A stretch of DNA of 64,000 nt. It comes from Marinobacter panjinensis. Lineage in GTDB: Bacteria > Pseudomonadota > Gammaproteobacteria > Pseudomonadales > Oleiphilaceae. Below the pieces are notes generated by a model. It ran no database searches, was not told where the DNA came from, and was given only the letters and a program-made list of their open reading frames with translations. Position numbers and translations under genes: made by a program. Within the stretch, counting starts at the first letter, position 1, and the number at the start of each line of letters is the position of its first letter. Shown piece after piece: positions 34,828 to 45,109 of this stretch. The stretch is from the NCBI RefSeq assembly GCF_005298175.1, contig NZ_SZYH01000001.1, forward strand, positions 2,666,001-2,730,000. The letters are read 5' to 3'.

Positions 34828-35018
34828 ACACACCTCCGGGTACAGGAAATCGCTATTTTATCGGACAACATGGGTGTTCCTCCTCTACTTTGAAGCAATG
34901 GTTCATTCGAATCGGACACAAACCCCCGCGTTGACGGGTCAACACTTAACTATCGCGCGCTCAGGACGGCGCGAACTTCGCAGCCGCAGCGACGATAGGT
35001 AAGTCCTGATGGTTTGCA

Positions 35019-35047
35019 TAAAAAACCGGCAGCCATTGCGCCGCCGG
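35019..35047 (-). terminator. Terminator of the betIBA transcript
   Basis: On the minus strand CCGGCGGC and GCTGCCGG form an eight-pair stem (one G-U), followed by a T run. It lies about eight bases after the betA stop. Confidence 0.75.
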
Positions 35048-35054
35048 GATACGG

Positions 35055-36740
35055 TCAGGCGATCGCGCGTCTGGCGCCCCCCGGGCGCTGACGGTCTCGC
35101 CATTGCTCGTCCATTGCCACGGGGGCATCGGACGGATTCAGTGGCTCAACGCCACGAATAAGGTCAGCAGCACGCTCCGCCACCATGATGGTTGGCGCAT
35201 TGAGGTTACCGTTGGGGATAGTCGGAAAGATGGACGAATCAACCACCCGCAATCCGCTCAGGCCGTGCACCCGGGTATCCGGGCCCACCACGGCCTGGTG
35301 GTCCACACCCATCTTGCAGGTACAGGAGGGGTGATAGGCGCTTTCCACCGCCTGGCGGACAAAGGCATCGATTTCCTCGTCGCTCTGTACGTCGATGCCC
35401 GGCTGAATTTCCGGGCCCCGGTAGACGTCCATTGCCGGCTGGCTGACGATTTCGCGAGTCAGGCGCACGCAATCACGGAAGCCCTCTCGGTCATCCTCAT
35501 GCTGAAGATAGTTGAAGAGGATACGCGGTGCCTGCCTGGGGTCGGCCGACTGCACGTACACCGAACCACGGCTCTTGGGCTTGTTGTGGCCGACATGCAG
35601 TTGGAAGCCGTCGCCATTGAAGGCTTCCTTACCGTCGTAGCGCATGGCCGCCGGCAAAAAGTGGTATTGCAGGTCCGGCCACTCGACACCCGCTTTGGAG
35701 CGGATAAAGCCGCAGGATTCAAAGTGGTTGGTGGCACCCAAGCCATCCTTCTTCAGTAGCCAGCGAACACCGATCTTGAGCTTGTTCCACCAGTCGAGCT
35801 TGCCATTAAGAGAGACCGGTTCTTTGCAGCGAAACTGGAAGTAGAACTCCAGGTGATCCTGCAGGTTGCCGCCTACACCAGGCAACTCGTGATTGACGGG
35901 GATGTCCGCCTGCTCCAGGACCTCACGGTTACCAATACCCGAGAGCTGCAACAGATGGGGTGACCCAATGGAACCCGCAGAGAGGATCACTTCCTCAGAA
36001 GCGGCCACATCCACCAGCTTGCCGGCTTTCTCATAGCGCACGCCGGTGGCCCGCTTGCCATCCAGCAGCACCTTGTGAACCAGCGCATGGGTGACGACGT
36101 TCAGGTTGTCCCGCGCCATCGCCGGGCGCAGGTAGGCGTTGGCGGTGGACCAGCGGCGGCCATTCTTGACCGTCATGTGCATGGCACCAAAGCCTTCCTG
36201 GCGGGCACCGTTGTAATCATCCGTGGCGAAGTAACCGGCATCCACGCCCGCGTCCACAAAGGCCTTGTAGAGGGGGTTCTGCATATTGTTGCCGTTGTTC
36301 ACGCCCAGCGGGCCCTGATCGCCCCGGTACTCATCCCCGCCAAACGCCCAGGTTTCCGCCTTCTTGAAATAGGGCAGGCAGTGGCGATAGTCCCAGCCAT
36401 CGGCGCCCTGTTCCTGCCATTCGTCAAAGTCACGGGCATGGCCACGCACGTAGACCATACCGTTGATGGAGGACGAACCGCCCAGCACCTTGCCCCGGGG
36501 GCAGTGCATGCGGCGGTTATCCAGATAGGGTTCCGGCTCGGTCTCGAACTGCCAGGCGTATTTTTTGGTGTTCATGGGGATGGACAGTGCCGTGGGCATC
36601 TGGATGAAGATGCTCTTGTCGCTGCCACCGGTCTCCAGCAGCAGCACCCGGTAGCGGCTATCCTCGGTAAGCCGGTTGGCCAGCACACAACCGGCAGACC
36701 CCGCTCCTACAATGATGTAATCGTAATTCGCTTCTTTCAT
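35055..36740 (-). CDS. betA: Choline dehydrogenase
   Basis: A 561-residue GMC-family flavoprotein that oxidises choline to betaine aldehyde at the membrane. [19 protein letters not shown] is the FAD-binding fold; [21 protein letters not shown] is GMC signature 1; [16 protein letters not shown] near 260 is signature 2; the C-terminal [12 protein letters not shown] holds the active-site histidine. A GGGAG site six bases upstream fixes the start at 36740. Last gene of the betI-betB-betA unit. Confidence 0.94.
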   Translation of the reverse strand: MKEANYDYIIVGAGSAGCVLANRLTEDSRYRVLLLETGGSDKSIFIQMPTALSIPMNTKKYAWQFETEPEPYLDNRRMHCPRGKVLGGSSSINGMVYVRGHARDFDEWQEQGADGWDYRHCLPYFKKAETWAFGGDEYRGDQGPLGVNNGNNMQNPLYKAFVDAGVDAGYFATDDYNGARQEGFGAMHMTVKNGRRWSTANAYLRPAMARDNLNVVTHALVHKVLLDGKRATGVRYEKAGKLVDVAASEEVILSAGSIGSPHLLQLSGIGNREVLEQADIPVNHELPGVGGNLQDHLEFYFQFRCKEPVSLNGKLDWWNKLKIGVRWLLKKDGLGATNHFESCGFIRSKAGVEWPDLQYHFLPAAMRYDGKEAFNGDGFQLHVGHNKPKSRGSVYVQSADPRQAPRILFNYLQHEDDREGFRDCVRLTREIVSQPAMDVYRGPEIQPGIDVQSDEEIDAFVRQAVESAYHPSCTCKMGVDHQAVVGPDTRVHGLSGLRVVDSSIFPTIPNGNLNAPTIMVAERAADLIRGVEPLNPSDAPVAMDEQWRDRQRPGGARRAIA

Positions 36741-36761
36741 ACGCAACTCCCGGCAGCCAAC

Positions 36762-38228
36762 TCAGAAAGGGCTGTCTATATCTTCCATTCCCACATACAC
36801 CGCCTTCAGCTGGGTGTACTGGTCGAGCGTGACACGGCCGTTCTCACGGCCCACGCCGGAGAGTTTGTAGCCCCCCACCGGCATTTCGGCCGGCGACGCC
36901 CCGTAACTGTTGATCCAGCAGATGCCAGCCTGGATGCGATGAATCACCCGGTGGGCGCGGCGGATATCACTGGTGAACACTCCGGCGGCAAGGCCGGTGT
37001 CGGTATTGTTGGCCCGATTGATCACCTCTTCTTCATCGGAAAATGTCAGTACCGACATCACCGGCCCGAAGATTTCCTCGCGGCAGATGGTCATGTCGTC
37101 GGTGCAGTCGGTGAAAATGGTGGGCTCCACGAAGTAACCACCGGGGGCGGATGCCGGTTTTGCGGCCTTGCCACCGTGGCTGAGGGTGGCGCCTTCGGCA
37201 ATGCCCTTGTCGATATAATCCAGTACCAGCTGCTGGTGTTTACTGGAGATCAGGGCCCCGAAATTGGTTTCCGGGTCAGTCGGGTCGCCGATGCGGATGT
37301 TGTTCAGCGTGCGCTCCAACAGCCGGTCCATGAATTGCGAATAGATCGCCTCGTGCACGAATACCCGGGTACCGTTGGTGCAGACTTCGCCCTGGGTATA
37401 GAAGTTACCCAGCATCGCCGCCGAAACGGCGTTTTCAACATCTGCGTCTTCGAAAATAATCAGTGGTGATTTGCCACCCAGCTCCATGGTCACGTCTTTC
37501 AGGGTAGAGGCCGCTGCGGTCATCACCTTTTTGCCGGTTCCGACTTCACCGGTGAACGATACCTTGGCAATGTCCGGATGATGCGTCAGCCAGGCGCCGA
37601 CATCTCCCGCACCCTGCACCACGTTGAACACGCCGGCGGGAACGCCGGCCTCTGTAAAGATCTCCGCCAGCTTCAGGGCCCCCATCGGGGTTTCCTCAGA
37701 GGGTTTGAAGATCATGCTGTTGCCGGTTGCCAGCGCCGGCGCAGACTTCCAGCAGGCAATCTGCAGCGGGTAGTTCCAGGCACCGATACCGGCACACACG
37801 CCCAGGGGTTCGCGACGGGTGTAGTAAAAATCGCCGCCCAGATCCTGCTGGTTACCCTCAACCGAGGCAGCCAGGCCGGCAAAATATTCGAGGGTGTCGG
37901 CGCCGGTCACCACGTCCACGACTTCGGCTTCCTGCCATGGTTTACCGGTGTCTTTCACTTCCAGGGCGGCCAATTCGTCGTTGTGCTCCCGCAGCAAAGC
38001 CACGGCGCGGTGAAGAATACGGCCGCGCTGGGCACCGGTCATGGCGGACCAGACTTTGAAACCGGCCTGCGCACTTTCGATCGCGGCCTTCTGGATAGCC
38101 TCATCGGCGATTTCCATTTCATAGATCACTTCACCCGTGGCCGGGTTGACCACAGGAAAGGTTTCACCGGAGCTGTTGGCCATCGGCTGGCCATTGATGA
38201 AGTTCTGATAACGGGGCAATGCAGTCAT
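36762..38228 (-). CDS. betB: Betaine aldehyde dehydrogenase
   Basis: A 488-residue NAD(P)-dependent aldehyde dehydrogenase that makes glycine betaine from betaine aldehyde. The N-terminus reads [32 protein letters not shown] near 255 has the catalytic glutamate; [14 protein letters not shown] near 290 has the nucleophilic cysteine. It lies between betI and betA; a TTG at 38237 overlaps the betI stop, but ATG 38228 is preferred. Product betaine is the main osmoprotectant expected here. Confidence 0.95.
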   Translation of the reverse strand: MTALPRYQNFINGQPMANSSGETFPVVNPATGEVIYEMEIADEAIQKAAIESAQAGFKVWSAMTGAQRGRILHRAVALLREHNDELAALEVKDTGKPWQEAEVVDVVTGADTLEYFAGLAASVEGNQQDLGGDFYYTRREPLGVCAGIGAWNYPLQIACWKSAPALATGNSMIFKPSEETPMGALKLAEIFTEAGVPAGVFNVVQGAGDVGAWLTHHPDIAKVSFTGEVGTGKKVMTAAASTLKDVTMELGGKSPLIIFEDADVENAVSAAMLGNFYTQGEVCTNGTRVFVHEAIYSQFMDRLLERTLNNIRIGDPTDPETNFGALISSKHQQLVLDYIDKGIAEGATLSHGGKAAKPASAPGGYFVEPTIFTDCTDDMTICREEIFGPVMSVLTFSDEEEVINRANNTDTGLAAGVFTSDIRRAHRVIHRIQAGICWINSYGASPAEMPVGGYKLSGVGRENGRVTLDQYTQLKAVYVGMEDIDSPF

Positions 38229-38233
38229 GGGGT

Positions 38234-38842
38234 TCAAACCTGGGCTGGTGAATTGGTAGACGGGTTGAGCGCAGTCAATGCAAACCGCTTACACAGCGTT
38301 TCCGCTGCGGCGAAACCTTCCTGGGGGTCCGTGCTCAGGGCACTGCGCAGCCAGAAGCCGTCAATCATTGCAGCCATCTGGCGGGCCGCTTCGGTGGCGG
38401 CCTGTTTGGGCAAACGCTGGGCGAAGGAATACCGAAGATTGCTGTACAGCCTGGCATTATTGATCTGCTGCAGGCGCTGCAGGCCGGGTTCGTGCATGGA
38501 GCGGGCCCAGAAGCTGAGCCAGGTCTTCGCCGCCAGGTCAGAGCGCTGGAACTCGGAAAAGTTGGCTTCCACGATGCACTGCAGGCGCTGCTCCGGAGAG
38601 CCGTCCGTACGGGACATCCGTTCCAGCAGTTCCTTGCCAAGCTGGTCCAGCAGGTAGCGCAGTGCCGCTTCGATCAGCCCCTGCTTGCCGCCGAAATAGT
38701 GACTGATAATGCCGGATGACATACCGGCACGGCGGCTGATGGAAATGATGGTGGTGTTCTGCAGGCCCAGCTCAGCAATGGATGCCATGGTGGCATCTAT
38801 CAACTGCTGCTTTCGGGTGTCTTTTACTCCGACAATCGGCAT
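38234..38842 (-). CDS. betI: Choline-responsive repressor BetI
   Basis: A 202-residue TetR-family repressor. The N-terminal HTH ([23 protein letters not shown] near residues 34-56) has the GIISHYF helix highly conserved in BetI. It represses the bet operon until choline is present. It is the first gene of betI-betB-betA, with a perfect 20-base palindrome 21 bases upstream of its start that resembles the known BetI operator. Confidence 0.93.
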   Translation of the reverse strand: MPIVGVKDTRKQQLIDATMASIAELGLQNTTIISISRRAGMSSGIISHYFGGKQGLIEAALRYLLDQLGKELLERMSRTDGSPEQRLQCIVEANFSEFQRSDLAAKTWLSFWARSMHEPGLQRLQQINNARLYSNLRYSFAQRLPKQAATEAARQMAAMIDGFWLRSALSTDPQEGFAAAETLCKRFALTALNPSTNSPAQV

Positions 38843-38863
38843 CGTGTTTCGACCTGACTTTTA

Positions 38864-38883
38864 TTAATTGAACGTTCAATTAA
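38864..38883. promoter_or_regulatory. BetI operator palindrome
   Basis: TTAATTGAACGTTCAATTAA is a perfect 20-base palindrome 21 bases upstream of betI. The central ATTGAACGTTCAAT matches the BetI site known from Pseudomonas and related gammaproteobacteria. It sits where the betI promoter is expected, so BetI would block its own operon. Confidence 0.85.
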
Positions 38884-38933
38884 AATAAAGTGTACAGAAA
38901 GCAACCTGCCAGCACAACCCGAAGCAAGTGCCA

Positions 38934-38974
38934 TAAAAAAAGCCCCGTTATCCGGAAACCGGACAACGGGGCTT
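38934..38974 (-). terminator. Terminator of ahpF
   Basis: On the minus strand AGCCCCGTTGTCCGG and CCGGATAACGGGGCT form a long stem with one internal mismatch, followed by seven T residues. It lies about 60 bases after the ahpF stop and faces the bet promoter region. Confidence 0.88.
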
Positions 38975-39032
38975 GAAACACGAACTGTCAGTTAGGGGTC
39001 AGCCGTGTGTGAACCTGTTTTCAGGCGGTGAT

Positions 39033-40619
39033 TCAGGCCGCCTCTTCGTCACTCTCATCAGCGGAGTTACGGATCAGGAAGTCGAAGGCGCTCAGGGCGG
39101 CCTTGGAACCGTCACCCATGGAAATCACGATCTGTTTGTACGGCACCGTGGTGGCGTCACCAGCGGCAAACACGCCCGGTGTCGAGGTTTCGCCACGGGC
39201 ATCGACGATGATCTCGCCATGCTGGCTCAGCTCAATGTCGCCTTTCAGCCAATCGGTGTTGGGGATCAGGCCGATCTGGACAAACACACCTTCCAGGGTA
39301 ACGTGATGCTCTTCGCCGCTGTCCCTGTCCTTGTAGTTCAGGCCACTGACCTTGCCGTTCTCGCCCACGACTTCGGTGGTCTGCGCTGACGTCAGGATTT
39401 CCACATTCTTCAGGCTGCGCAGTTTTTTCTGGAGTACATCGTCTGCCTTCAATTCTGAAGCAAACTCCAGCAAGGTCACGTGGCCGACGATACCGGCCAG
39501 GTCGATGGCCGCTTCCACGCCGGAGTTACCACCGCCAATCACCGCTACGCGCTTGCCCTTGAACAATGGGCCGTCACAGTGCGGACAATAGGCCACGCCC
39601 TTATTGCGGTATTCCTCTTCGCCGGGCACACCCAGCTGGCGCCAGCGGGCGCCGGTGGACAGCACCAGAGTGCGGGACTTCAGTGACGCGCCGTTGGCCA
39701 GGCGTACCTCATGAAGGCCACCCTTGCTGGCTGCAGGAATCAACTTCTCGGCACGCTGCAGGTTCATGATGTCCACGTCGTAGTCTTTAACGTGCTGCTC
39801 CATGGCCGCCACCAGTTTGGGGCCTTCGGTATAAGGCACGGAAATCAGGTTTTCGATACCCATGGTATCGGCCACCTGGCCACCAAAACGTTCGGCTACA
39901 ATGCCCGTGGAAATTCCCTTACGTGCCGCATAGATAGCGGCGGAGGAACCGGCGGGGCCGCCACCGACCACCAGTACTTCGAACGGGTCCTTGTGCTTCA
40001 GCTTCTCGGCTTCGCGGGCTTCGGCACCGGTATCCACCTTGGCGATGATCTGCTCCAGGGTCATGCGGCCCTGGCCGAACGGCTTGCCGTTGAGGTAGAC
40101 GCTGGGCACGGCCATGACTTCACGTTGCTCCACTTCGTCCTGGAACAGGGCGCCGTCAATAGCGGTGTGCCTGATTTTCGGGTTCAGCACACTCATCAGG
40201 TTCAACGCCTGAACCACGTCCGGACAGTTCTGGCACGACAGGGAGAAATAGGTTTCGAACTCGAATTCGCCGTCCAGATCTTTTACCTGCTCGATAACCT
40301 CATCGCTGGCCTTGGGCGGGTGGCCCCCGACCTGCAACAGTGCCAACACCAGGGAGGTGAACTCATGGCCCATCGGAATACCGGCGAAGCGAACGCCAAT
40401 GTCACTGCCAATCCGGTTGATGGCAAAGGAGGGACGACGCACATCGTCGGATTCTTCTGTGCGCTGGCTGATTTTGTCTGACATCGGCTCGATTTCATCC
40501 AGCAGCTGCTTCAGCTCCTGGGATTTCGGGCTGTCATCGTAAGCGGCAACCAGCTCGATCGGCTGCTGCAGCTTTTCCATGTAGGCTTTCAACTGCTCCT
40601 TGATACTGGCATCCAACAT
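39033..40619 (-). CDS. ahpF: Alkyl hydroperoxide reductase subunit F
   Basis: A 528-residue flavoprotein that passes electrons from NADH to AhpC. The N-terminal double thioredoxin-like domain has the LSCQNCPDV redox centre near residue 130. The TrxR-like part has [19 protein letters not shown] (FAD), [13 protein letters not shown] near 345 with the CxxC dithiol, and [15 protein letters not shown] (NAD). Full-length relative to the E. coli enzyme (521). It lies downstream of ahpC but has its own OxyR-like site and a terminator between the genes. Confidence 0.95.
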   Translation of the reverse strand: MLDASIKEQLKAYMEKLQQPIELVAAYDDSPKSQELKQLLDEIEPMSDKISQRTEESDDVRRPSFAINRIGSDIGVRFAGIPMGHEFTSLVLALLQVGGHPPKASDEVIEQVKDLDGEFEFETYFSLSCQNCPDVVQALNLMSVLNPKIRHTAIDGALFQDEVEQREVMAVPSVYLNGKPFGQGRMTLEQIIAKVDTGAEAREAEKLKHKDPFEVLVVGGGPAGSSAAIYAARKGISTGIVAERFGGQVADTMGIENLISVPYTEGPKLVAAMEQHVKDYDVDIMNLQRAEKLIPAASKGGLHEVRLANGASLKSRTLVLSTGARWRQLGVPGEEEYRNKGVAYCPHCDGPLFKGKRVAVIGGGNSGVEAAIDLAGIVGHVTLLEFASELKADDVLQKKLRSLKNVEILTSAQTTEVVGENGKVSGLNYKDRDSGEEHHVTLEGVFVQIGLIPNTDWLKGDIELSQHGEIIVDARGETSTPGVFAAGDATTVPYKQIVISMGDGSKAALSAFDFLIRNSADESDEEAA

Positions 40620-40745
40620 GTTCTCTGTTCCCCTTCGGATATCGTAAAACTGAATGTGCGAACTCAGGTTGAGTCGTGAATCGAATCTGTGCGTACGATA
40701 CGGTCCAGCCAGGTAGAGCTCAAATTAATTGATCCAAAGTATTTG

Positions 40746-40760
40746 ATAGGCCTTTGCTAT
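40746..40760. promoter_or_regulatory. OxyR-like half-site pair upstream of ahpF
   Basis: ATAG (40746-40749), seven bases, CTAT (40757-40760): the exact ATAG-N7-CTAT half of the OxyR consensus, about 127 bases upstream of the ahpF start. Confidence 0.5.
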
Positions 40761-40795
40761 TCGACTCAGAAAATCAACCAGATAGAAACAAAGAA

Positions 40796-40812
40796 GGCCC
40801 GCAAAGCGGGCC
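40796..40812 (-). terminator. Terminator between ahpC and ahpF
   Basis: GGCCCGC-AAA-GCGGGCC forms a tight hairpin 30 bases after the ahpC stop, with CTTCTTTG behind it on the minus strand. It may separate or attenuate the ahpC and ahpF transcripts. Confidence 0.7.
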
Positions 40813-40841
40813 CTCTTACTGGTTTCACTGTTGCTGAAACC

Positions 40842-41405
40842 TTAGATTTTGCCAACCAGGTCCAGTGACGGAGACAGAGTCGCTTCGCCTTCTTTCCACT
40901 TGGCCGGGCAAACTTCGCCGGGATGGTTACGAACGTACTGGGCTGCTTTTACCTTGCGCAGCAGGTCGTCTGCATCGCGGCCGATACCTTCAGCAGTGAT
41001 TTCCATCGCCTGGATAACGCCATCCGGGTCGATCAGGAAGGTAGCGCGGTCTGCCAGGCCCTGGCCTTCACGCATGACACCGAAGTTGTTGGTGATGGTG
41101 CCGGTCTGGTCGCCTACCATGAAGTAGTTGATCTTGCCGATGGTCTCGGAGCTGTCGTGCCAAGCTTTGTGGGTGAAGTGGGTGTCGGTAGACACGGAGA
41201 ATACTTCCACGCCCAGCTTCTGCAGCTCTTCATACTTGTCTGCCACGTCGCCCAGCTCGGTCGGGCATACGAACGTGAAGTCGGCCGGGTAGAAGAAAAA
41301 TACCGACCACTTACCTTTTACATCGGCTTCAGAAATTTCAACGAACTCGCCCTGTTTGAAAGCGGTAGCGTTGAACGGCTGAATTTCGCTGTTAATCATA
41401 CCCAT
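40842..41405 (-). CDS. ahpC: Alkyl hydroperoxide reductase subunit C (peroxiredoxin)
   Basis: A 187-residue typical 2-Cys peroxiredoxin, the E. coli length. [17 protein letters not shown] carries the peroxidatic cysteine near residue 47, and [10 protein letters not shown] the resolving cysteine near 166. It reduces hydrogen peroxide and organic hydroperoxides, with AhpF as reductant. The start at 41405 ([11 protein letters not shown]) matches the family; the frame continues upstream without conservation. GGAG lies nine bases before it. An ATAG-N7-CTAT element is found at 41508. Confidence 0.97.
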   Translation of the reverse strand: MGMINSEIQPFNATAFKQGEFVEISEADVKGKWSVFFFYPADFTFVCPTELGDVADKYEELQKLGVEVFSVSTDTHFTHKAWHDSSETIGKINYFMVGDQTGTITNNFGVMREGQGLADRATFLIDPDGVIQAMEITAEGIGRDADDLLRKVKAAQYVRNHPGEVCPAKWKEGEATLSPSLDLVGKI

Positions 41406-41507
41406 AAGAATTGTCTCCATTTGGTTCATTGAGGCATTGGCTAACTTGAGCGGCACAATGTATTGGTCCGATCAAAAACATTCAAATTGATTGTTTTTAG
41501 TTGTTCG

Positions 41508-41522
41508 ATAGGTAAATGCTAT
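41508..41522. promoter_or_regulatory. OxyR-like site upstream of ahpC
   Basis: ATAG (41508-41511), seven bases, CTAT (41519-41522), then after another seven bases TTAG (41530-41533). This is two perfect and one near-perfect element of the four-part OxyR consensus, about 100 bases upstream of ahpC. Peroxide induction is therefore likely. Confidence 0.6.
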
Positions 41523-41551
41523 TTTGTTCTTAGGCGGGTAATAGCAAAGAA

Positions 41552-42658
41552 CTAATTCGTATTATCGGGTTGAAAGGCACCCTTGTGGAATTCGGTTGCG
41601 GCCTCCACTTCCTCTACACCGCAGTCTTTGGGCTCCACCACCACGCCGCCAGCCAGCGCCTTGAGCACCGCGTGTACGCCATAAGACAATGATTCGGTAT
41701 TGTAACCGCCCTCAAGGATCATGGCCAACCGGCCATTACAGTGCTTGTCTGCAATTTGCTGGACAACTCCGGTCATGGCGGCGAAACCCTCGTAGGACAC
41801 GTTGAGTGCCAGGTCGAACCAGTGGGCATCGAAGCCGGCGGATACCAGCACCAGGTCCGGTTTGAAGAAGTCCGCAGCCGGCACCAGGATGTCGCGCATA
41901 GCCTTCAGATAGGCAACATCGCCCGCGCCACCCGGCATGGGTACATTTACGGTGGTACCCTCTCCGCGTCCTGCACCGACATCCGTCAGCGACCCGGTGC
42001 CCGGATAGAATGGTGCGGCGCGGTGCATATCGAAAAACATGACGTCCGGGTCGGCCCAGAAGATATCCTGGGTACCATTGCCATGGTGCGCATCCCAGTC
42101 GACAATCAACACCCGCTTACAGCCCAGAGCGGCATGTGCATGGGCTGCGGCAACAGCCACATTGTTGAACAGACAAAAGCCCCTCGCTCGCGCCGGGTCG
42201 GCATGGTGGCCGGGTGGCCGTACTACCGCAAACGCACTGCCGGTGCGGCCTTCAACAACCGCTTCCACGGCCGCAATTGCCGTGCCGGCGGCCACTTCGG
42301 CAGCCTGGACACTGCCCGGTGAAACAGCCGTGGTATCCACATCCAGCCAGGCGCTTTCATTTCGCAGGGAAAATATGTCATCTAGGAAGGAGCGGGTATG
42401 AACCCGACTCAACTCATCCTTGGTCGCCGCCTTGCCAGGCTCGATTCTCACACCGGGGATCGGTTCCCGCGCCAGCAGCTCCATGATTGCCGTTATGCGG
42501 CCGGGGTGCTCCGGGTACTTCCATTGCACATCGAGGTCCGAAAGAATGGTGCGAATCCGCTTGTCCAGCCGGCCGGGCAAAAAATCCACATTGGTGTCCG
42601 GGGCATGAGCCAGTACTCGCTCATCGTAAAATACAGTGACGTCCTTTTGCTGTACCAA
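41552..42658 (-). CDS. Class II histone-deacetylase-like amidohydrolase
   Basis: A 368-residue zinc amidohydrolase. VRPPGHHADPARARGFCLFNN near residue 145 bears the histidine pair, VDWDAHHGNGTQ near 188 two zinc ligands, and SAGFDAHWFD near 272 the third; LEGGYN carries the conserved glycine turn. Bacterial relatives (HDAH) deacylate small N-acyl substrates; true substrates are unknown. The start is a TTG with GGGAGGG seven bases upstream; no better ATG exists. It is the second HDAC-fold gene in the window. Confidence 0.88.
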   Translation of the reverse strand: MVQQKDVTVFYDERVLAHAPDTNVDFLPGRLDKRIRTILSDLDVQWKYPEHPGRITAIMELLAREPIPGVRIEPGKAATKDELSRVHTRSFLDDIFSLRNESAWLDVDTTAVSPGSVQAAEVAAGTAIAAVEAVVEGRTGSAFAVVRPPGHHADPARARGFCLFNNVAVAAAHAHAALGCKRVLIVDWDAHHGNGTQDIFWADPDVMFFDMHRAAPFYPGTGSLTDVGAGRGEGTTVNVPMPGGAGDVAYLKAMRDILVPAADFFKPDLVLVSAGFDAHWFDLALNVSYEGFAAMTGVVQQIADKHCNGRLAMILEGGYNTESLSYGVHAVLKALAGGVVVEPKDCGVEEVEAATEFHKGAFQPDNTN

Positions 42659-42712
42659 AGCTGTGCCCTCCCTGTTAGAGCTGTCCGACCATCATAGCCC
42701 TATCGGGGTAAA

Positions 42713-43654
42713 TCACAATAATTCCAGGAAGTAACTGTATAACCCTATACCAATCAACACGTTGAATGGGAAAGTCACACCGAGCGAGGCCAGCATGGCC
42801 AGCCCGATATCCGCCTCGGGAATTGCGTGTCTTACCGCCACTGGCGCTGCGATATAAGAGGCACTGGCGGTAAGGGCGCCAAGGATGACAATAGTGCCGG
42901 GTTCGAGCCCCAGCCACACGCCGGTTACCAACCCCGGCAGGGACAGGATTGGCGGCATGCACAGGGCAAAGACAATCAGCCGCCAGTGGCGGAGCTGAAT
43001 CTTGCGCAGGGTTTCAGCGGCCACCAGCCCCATCTCCAGCAAGAACAGCGACAGCACCAGTGAGAAAGCACCCGTCAGCGGTGCGGTGACCCCGTCACCC
43101 TGGTCCGGCCCGTAGAGGATGCCGATAACCACACCGCCAACCAGCAATACCACGCTCCGGTTGGTCAAGGTTTCCTGCCACAGGGGTGTGCCGCTGGTGT
43201 TTGTCTGGGCCGTGCCCCGGGTATAGCGTCGATACAGCCACAAGCCGGTAAGAATGGCCGGTAACTCCAATAGCACCAGGTACAGGGTAACCTGCCCACC
43301 CGTGGCCATTCCCCGGGACTCCACCCAGGCCAGGGCAACGGCGAAGGTACCCGCACTGACCGATCCGTAGTGAGCACAAAAGCTGGCAGCATCCGCCACG
43401 TTCAATTTAACCAGGTGCCGGAGCATCGGAAACAGCACCAGGGGAATGACAAAGCCCAGTGCCATGATCGCCAGCACTTGCGTGACCAGTCCCCAGTGAA
43501 GATTGCCATGCAGGGCCATACCGCCCTTGAGGCCGATAGTCAGCATCAGCAGCAGGCTGAGGATGTCGTAAGCGGCTTTGGGGATTGTCAGGTCTGAGCG
43601 AAGGGTTCCTGCGATCACTCCAAGCAGGAAGAACATCACGATGATGTCTGGCAT
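42713..43654 (-). CDS. SbtA-like sodium-dependent bicarbonate transporter family permease
   Basis: A 313-residue membrane protein with about ten helices in two inverted halves. The opening MPDIIVMFFLLGVIAGTLRSD, and HYGSVSAGTFAVALAW and GALTASASYIAAPVAVRHA, are characteristic of the SbtA/DUF897 family, whose cyanobacterial members import bicarbonate with sodium. It lies in a minus-strand group with an NhaR-like regulator and a small soluble protein that is not SbtB-like. Transport of bicarbonate or another anion is an inference. Confidence 0.82.
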   Translation of the reverse strand: MPDIIVMFFLLGVIAGTLRSDLTIPKAAYDILSLLLMLTIGLKGGMALHGNLHWGLVTQVLAIMALGFVIPLVLFPMLRHLVKLNVADAASFCAHYGSVSAGTFAVALAWVESRGMATGGQVTLYLVLLELPAILTGLWLYRRYTRGTAQTNTSGTPLWQETLTNRSVVLLVGGVVIGILYGPDQGDGVTAPLTGAFSLVLSLFLLEMGLVAAETLRKIQLRHWRLIVFALCMPPILSLPGLVTGVWLGLEPGTIVILGALTASASYIAAPVAVRHAIPEADIGLAMLASLGVTFPFNVLIGIGLYSYFLELL

Positions 43655-43678
43655 GAATCAGAAACTCCGATAAAACAA

Positions 43679-43696
43679 AGGGCCCCGCAGGGCCCT
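43679..43696 (-). terminator. Terminator after the 120-residue protein gene
   Basis: AGGGCCC, a four-base loop and GGGCCCT form a hairpin; on the minus strand TTTGTTTT follows. It lies between the small-protein gene and the SbtA-like gene, so the latter may need its own promoter or read-through. Confidence 0.75.
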
Positions 43697-43714
43697 GGAT
43701 ATAACAAGTGCCAG

Positions 43715-44077
43715 TCAGGCGGTTCCCACCTGTTGCGAGGCAGACCTGAAAAGCGTCGGGCTTGCCTGCTGGTGTGATGCCGCCACCTTATCTGCCGGTG
43801 CCACGTCTACTGCAAATATATGATAGGCCTCCGGGCCGAACGGGTCGAGTGCGGTATCCAGATGCTGGTAACTGGTTGGAACCGGGTCGCCTGAATACAC
43901 CACGACAAACTGCCGTTCTACAACCGGAATGGCAACGTTCAGTGGTTGTTCCACCCACAGATAGACACCCTTCTGGGGAACAACATATTCGCAACGTACC
44001 ACGCGGTAACCTTCCCGCAGCTTCAGCGTATTGGGCTCTTTGCCGCATTCGAGACGGAACTTGTGAATGGTTTTCAT
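43715..44077 (-). CDS. Conserved hypothetical protein between NhaR-like and SbtA-like genes
   Basis: A 120-residue soluble protein beginning MKTIHKFRLECGKEP. The N-terminal 90 residues are beta-rich, with repeated aromatic/valine strands (RCEYVVPQKGVYLWVE, QFVVVYSGDPVP), resembling a small DUF7352-type domain; the tail is polar. AAGGAG precedes the start by eight bases. No function can be assigned; its place between the regulator and the carrier is the only hint. Confidence 0.7.
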   Translation of the reverse strand: MKTIHKFRLECGKEPNTLKLREGYRVVRCEYVVPQKGVYLWVEQPLNVAIPVVERQFVVVYSGDPVPTSYQHLDTALDPFGPEAYHIFAVDVAPADKVAASHQQASPTLFRSASQQVGTA

Positions 44078-44153
44078 GGCCGGTTCTCCTTCTGTGGGAC
44101 ACAATGCCATCATCCACAAACCATAAATCGAAAGGAACATGGTTTTTTCTGGT

Positions 44154-45080
44154 TTATTGTTCGATTTTTTCGATCTTGTCATCCAGCTCCGGGCGCTCCC
44201 GCAGTAACTCCGTCACCGCTGCATTATGGCTTCCCCGGGCCCGTGTCACCGCATACAGTGTGTCACGGACCTCCTGGATACTGGCCACATGCACCACCTG
44301 GTACTGGCGACAGACCTCGTCCCGGATGGCGGTGGGTGCCGCAAAATACCCCAGGCCTTCCCGGCCGAATACCTTGATCAGGGCACTGTCGTCCACTTCG
44401 GCAACCACTTTTACCCGGATATCCTGGCTGGAAAACCAGTTCATCAGGGCGCTGATATAGGGAGCATCAAGAGAGGTTGCCAAGAATGGCTGCCGGTCGA
44501 GACTGGCAGGAAAATCCGCAGACAGCGTTTCCGCCAGCTCCGGCGCCGCAAACAACGACATTGAAGAGCTCGCCAGCCGATGGCTGCGGAACTGGCCAGC
44601 CTCACCTGACGCAGGCTGGCGGTCAGTCAGCACGATGTCCAGTTCTCGCTGGACAAGCCGCTTCAACAATTCAGTGGTATCCCCGGTACGACAATTCAAT
44701 CGCACCTCGCGGGACAGGGACAATGCCGGTGCAGTCAGATGGTAGGCAATCAGCTTGTGAATCGAGGCGGCAATGCCCACTGACAGGCTCAGGGGCCTGT
44801 TTTCCGGCGGCTGCCGAAGCACATCCGTCAGCGCCTGGGCGGTCTGGAACATGTCGTCTGCGTAACCGAATACCGTCTGCCCGAAATCGGTCAGTTGCAG
44901 GGCCCGGTTGGCTCGGCGGAACAGAGCGTTACCCAGAGCGGATTCAAAAGTCGCCAGTTGGCCGCTCAGGGTCTGCGGGGTCAGCTCAAGGCTTTCCGCC
45001 GCCCGGACAATGGACCCCTCACGGGCAATTACCCAGAAATAATGGAGGTGGCGAAGGTTCAGGTTATCCATCTCTGACAT
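44154..45080 (-). CDS. LysR-family regulator, NhaR-like
   Basis: A 308-residue LysR regulator. The HTH segment LNLRHLHYFWVIAREGSIVRAAE with LTPQTLSGQLATFE near residues 7-45 matches the NhaR group, which activates sodium/proton antiporter genes in response to sodium. The C-terminal part is a periplasmic-binding-like effector domain. Start at ATG 45080 or 45071; both are in frame. It lies upstream of the SbtA-like carrier, itself expected to be sodium-driven, and 29 bases downstream of the Kef-like gene. Confidence 0.88.
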   Translation of the reverse strand: MSEMDNLNLRHLHYFWVIAREGSIVRAAESLELTPQTLSGQLATFESALGNALFRRANRALQLTDFGQTVFGYADDMFQTAQALTDVLRQPPENRPLSLSVGIAASIHKLIAYHLTAPALSLSREVRLNCRTGDTTELLKRLVQRELDIVLTDRQPASGEAGQFRSHRLASSSMSLFAAPELAETLSADFPASLDRQPFLATSLDAPYISALMNWFSSQDIRVKVVAEVDDSALIKVFGREGLGYFAAPTAIRDEVCRQYQVVHVASIQEVRDTLYAVTRARGSHNAAVTELLRERPELDDKIEKIEQ

Positions 45081-45109
45081 CACTCTTGGTTTATTATTGA
45101 TCCCAGGAT

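Noticed and set aside
36075..37469. 464-codon plus-strand open frame across betA and betB
   Set aside because: It spans two well-supported genes on the other strand and has no domain signature.
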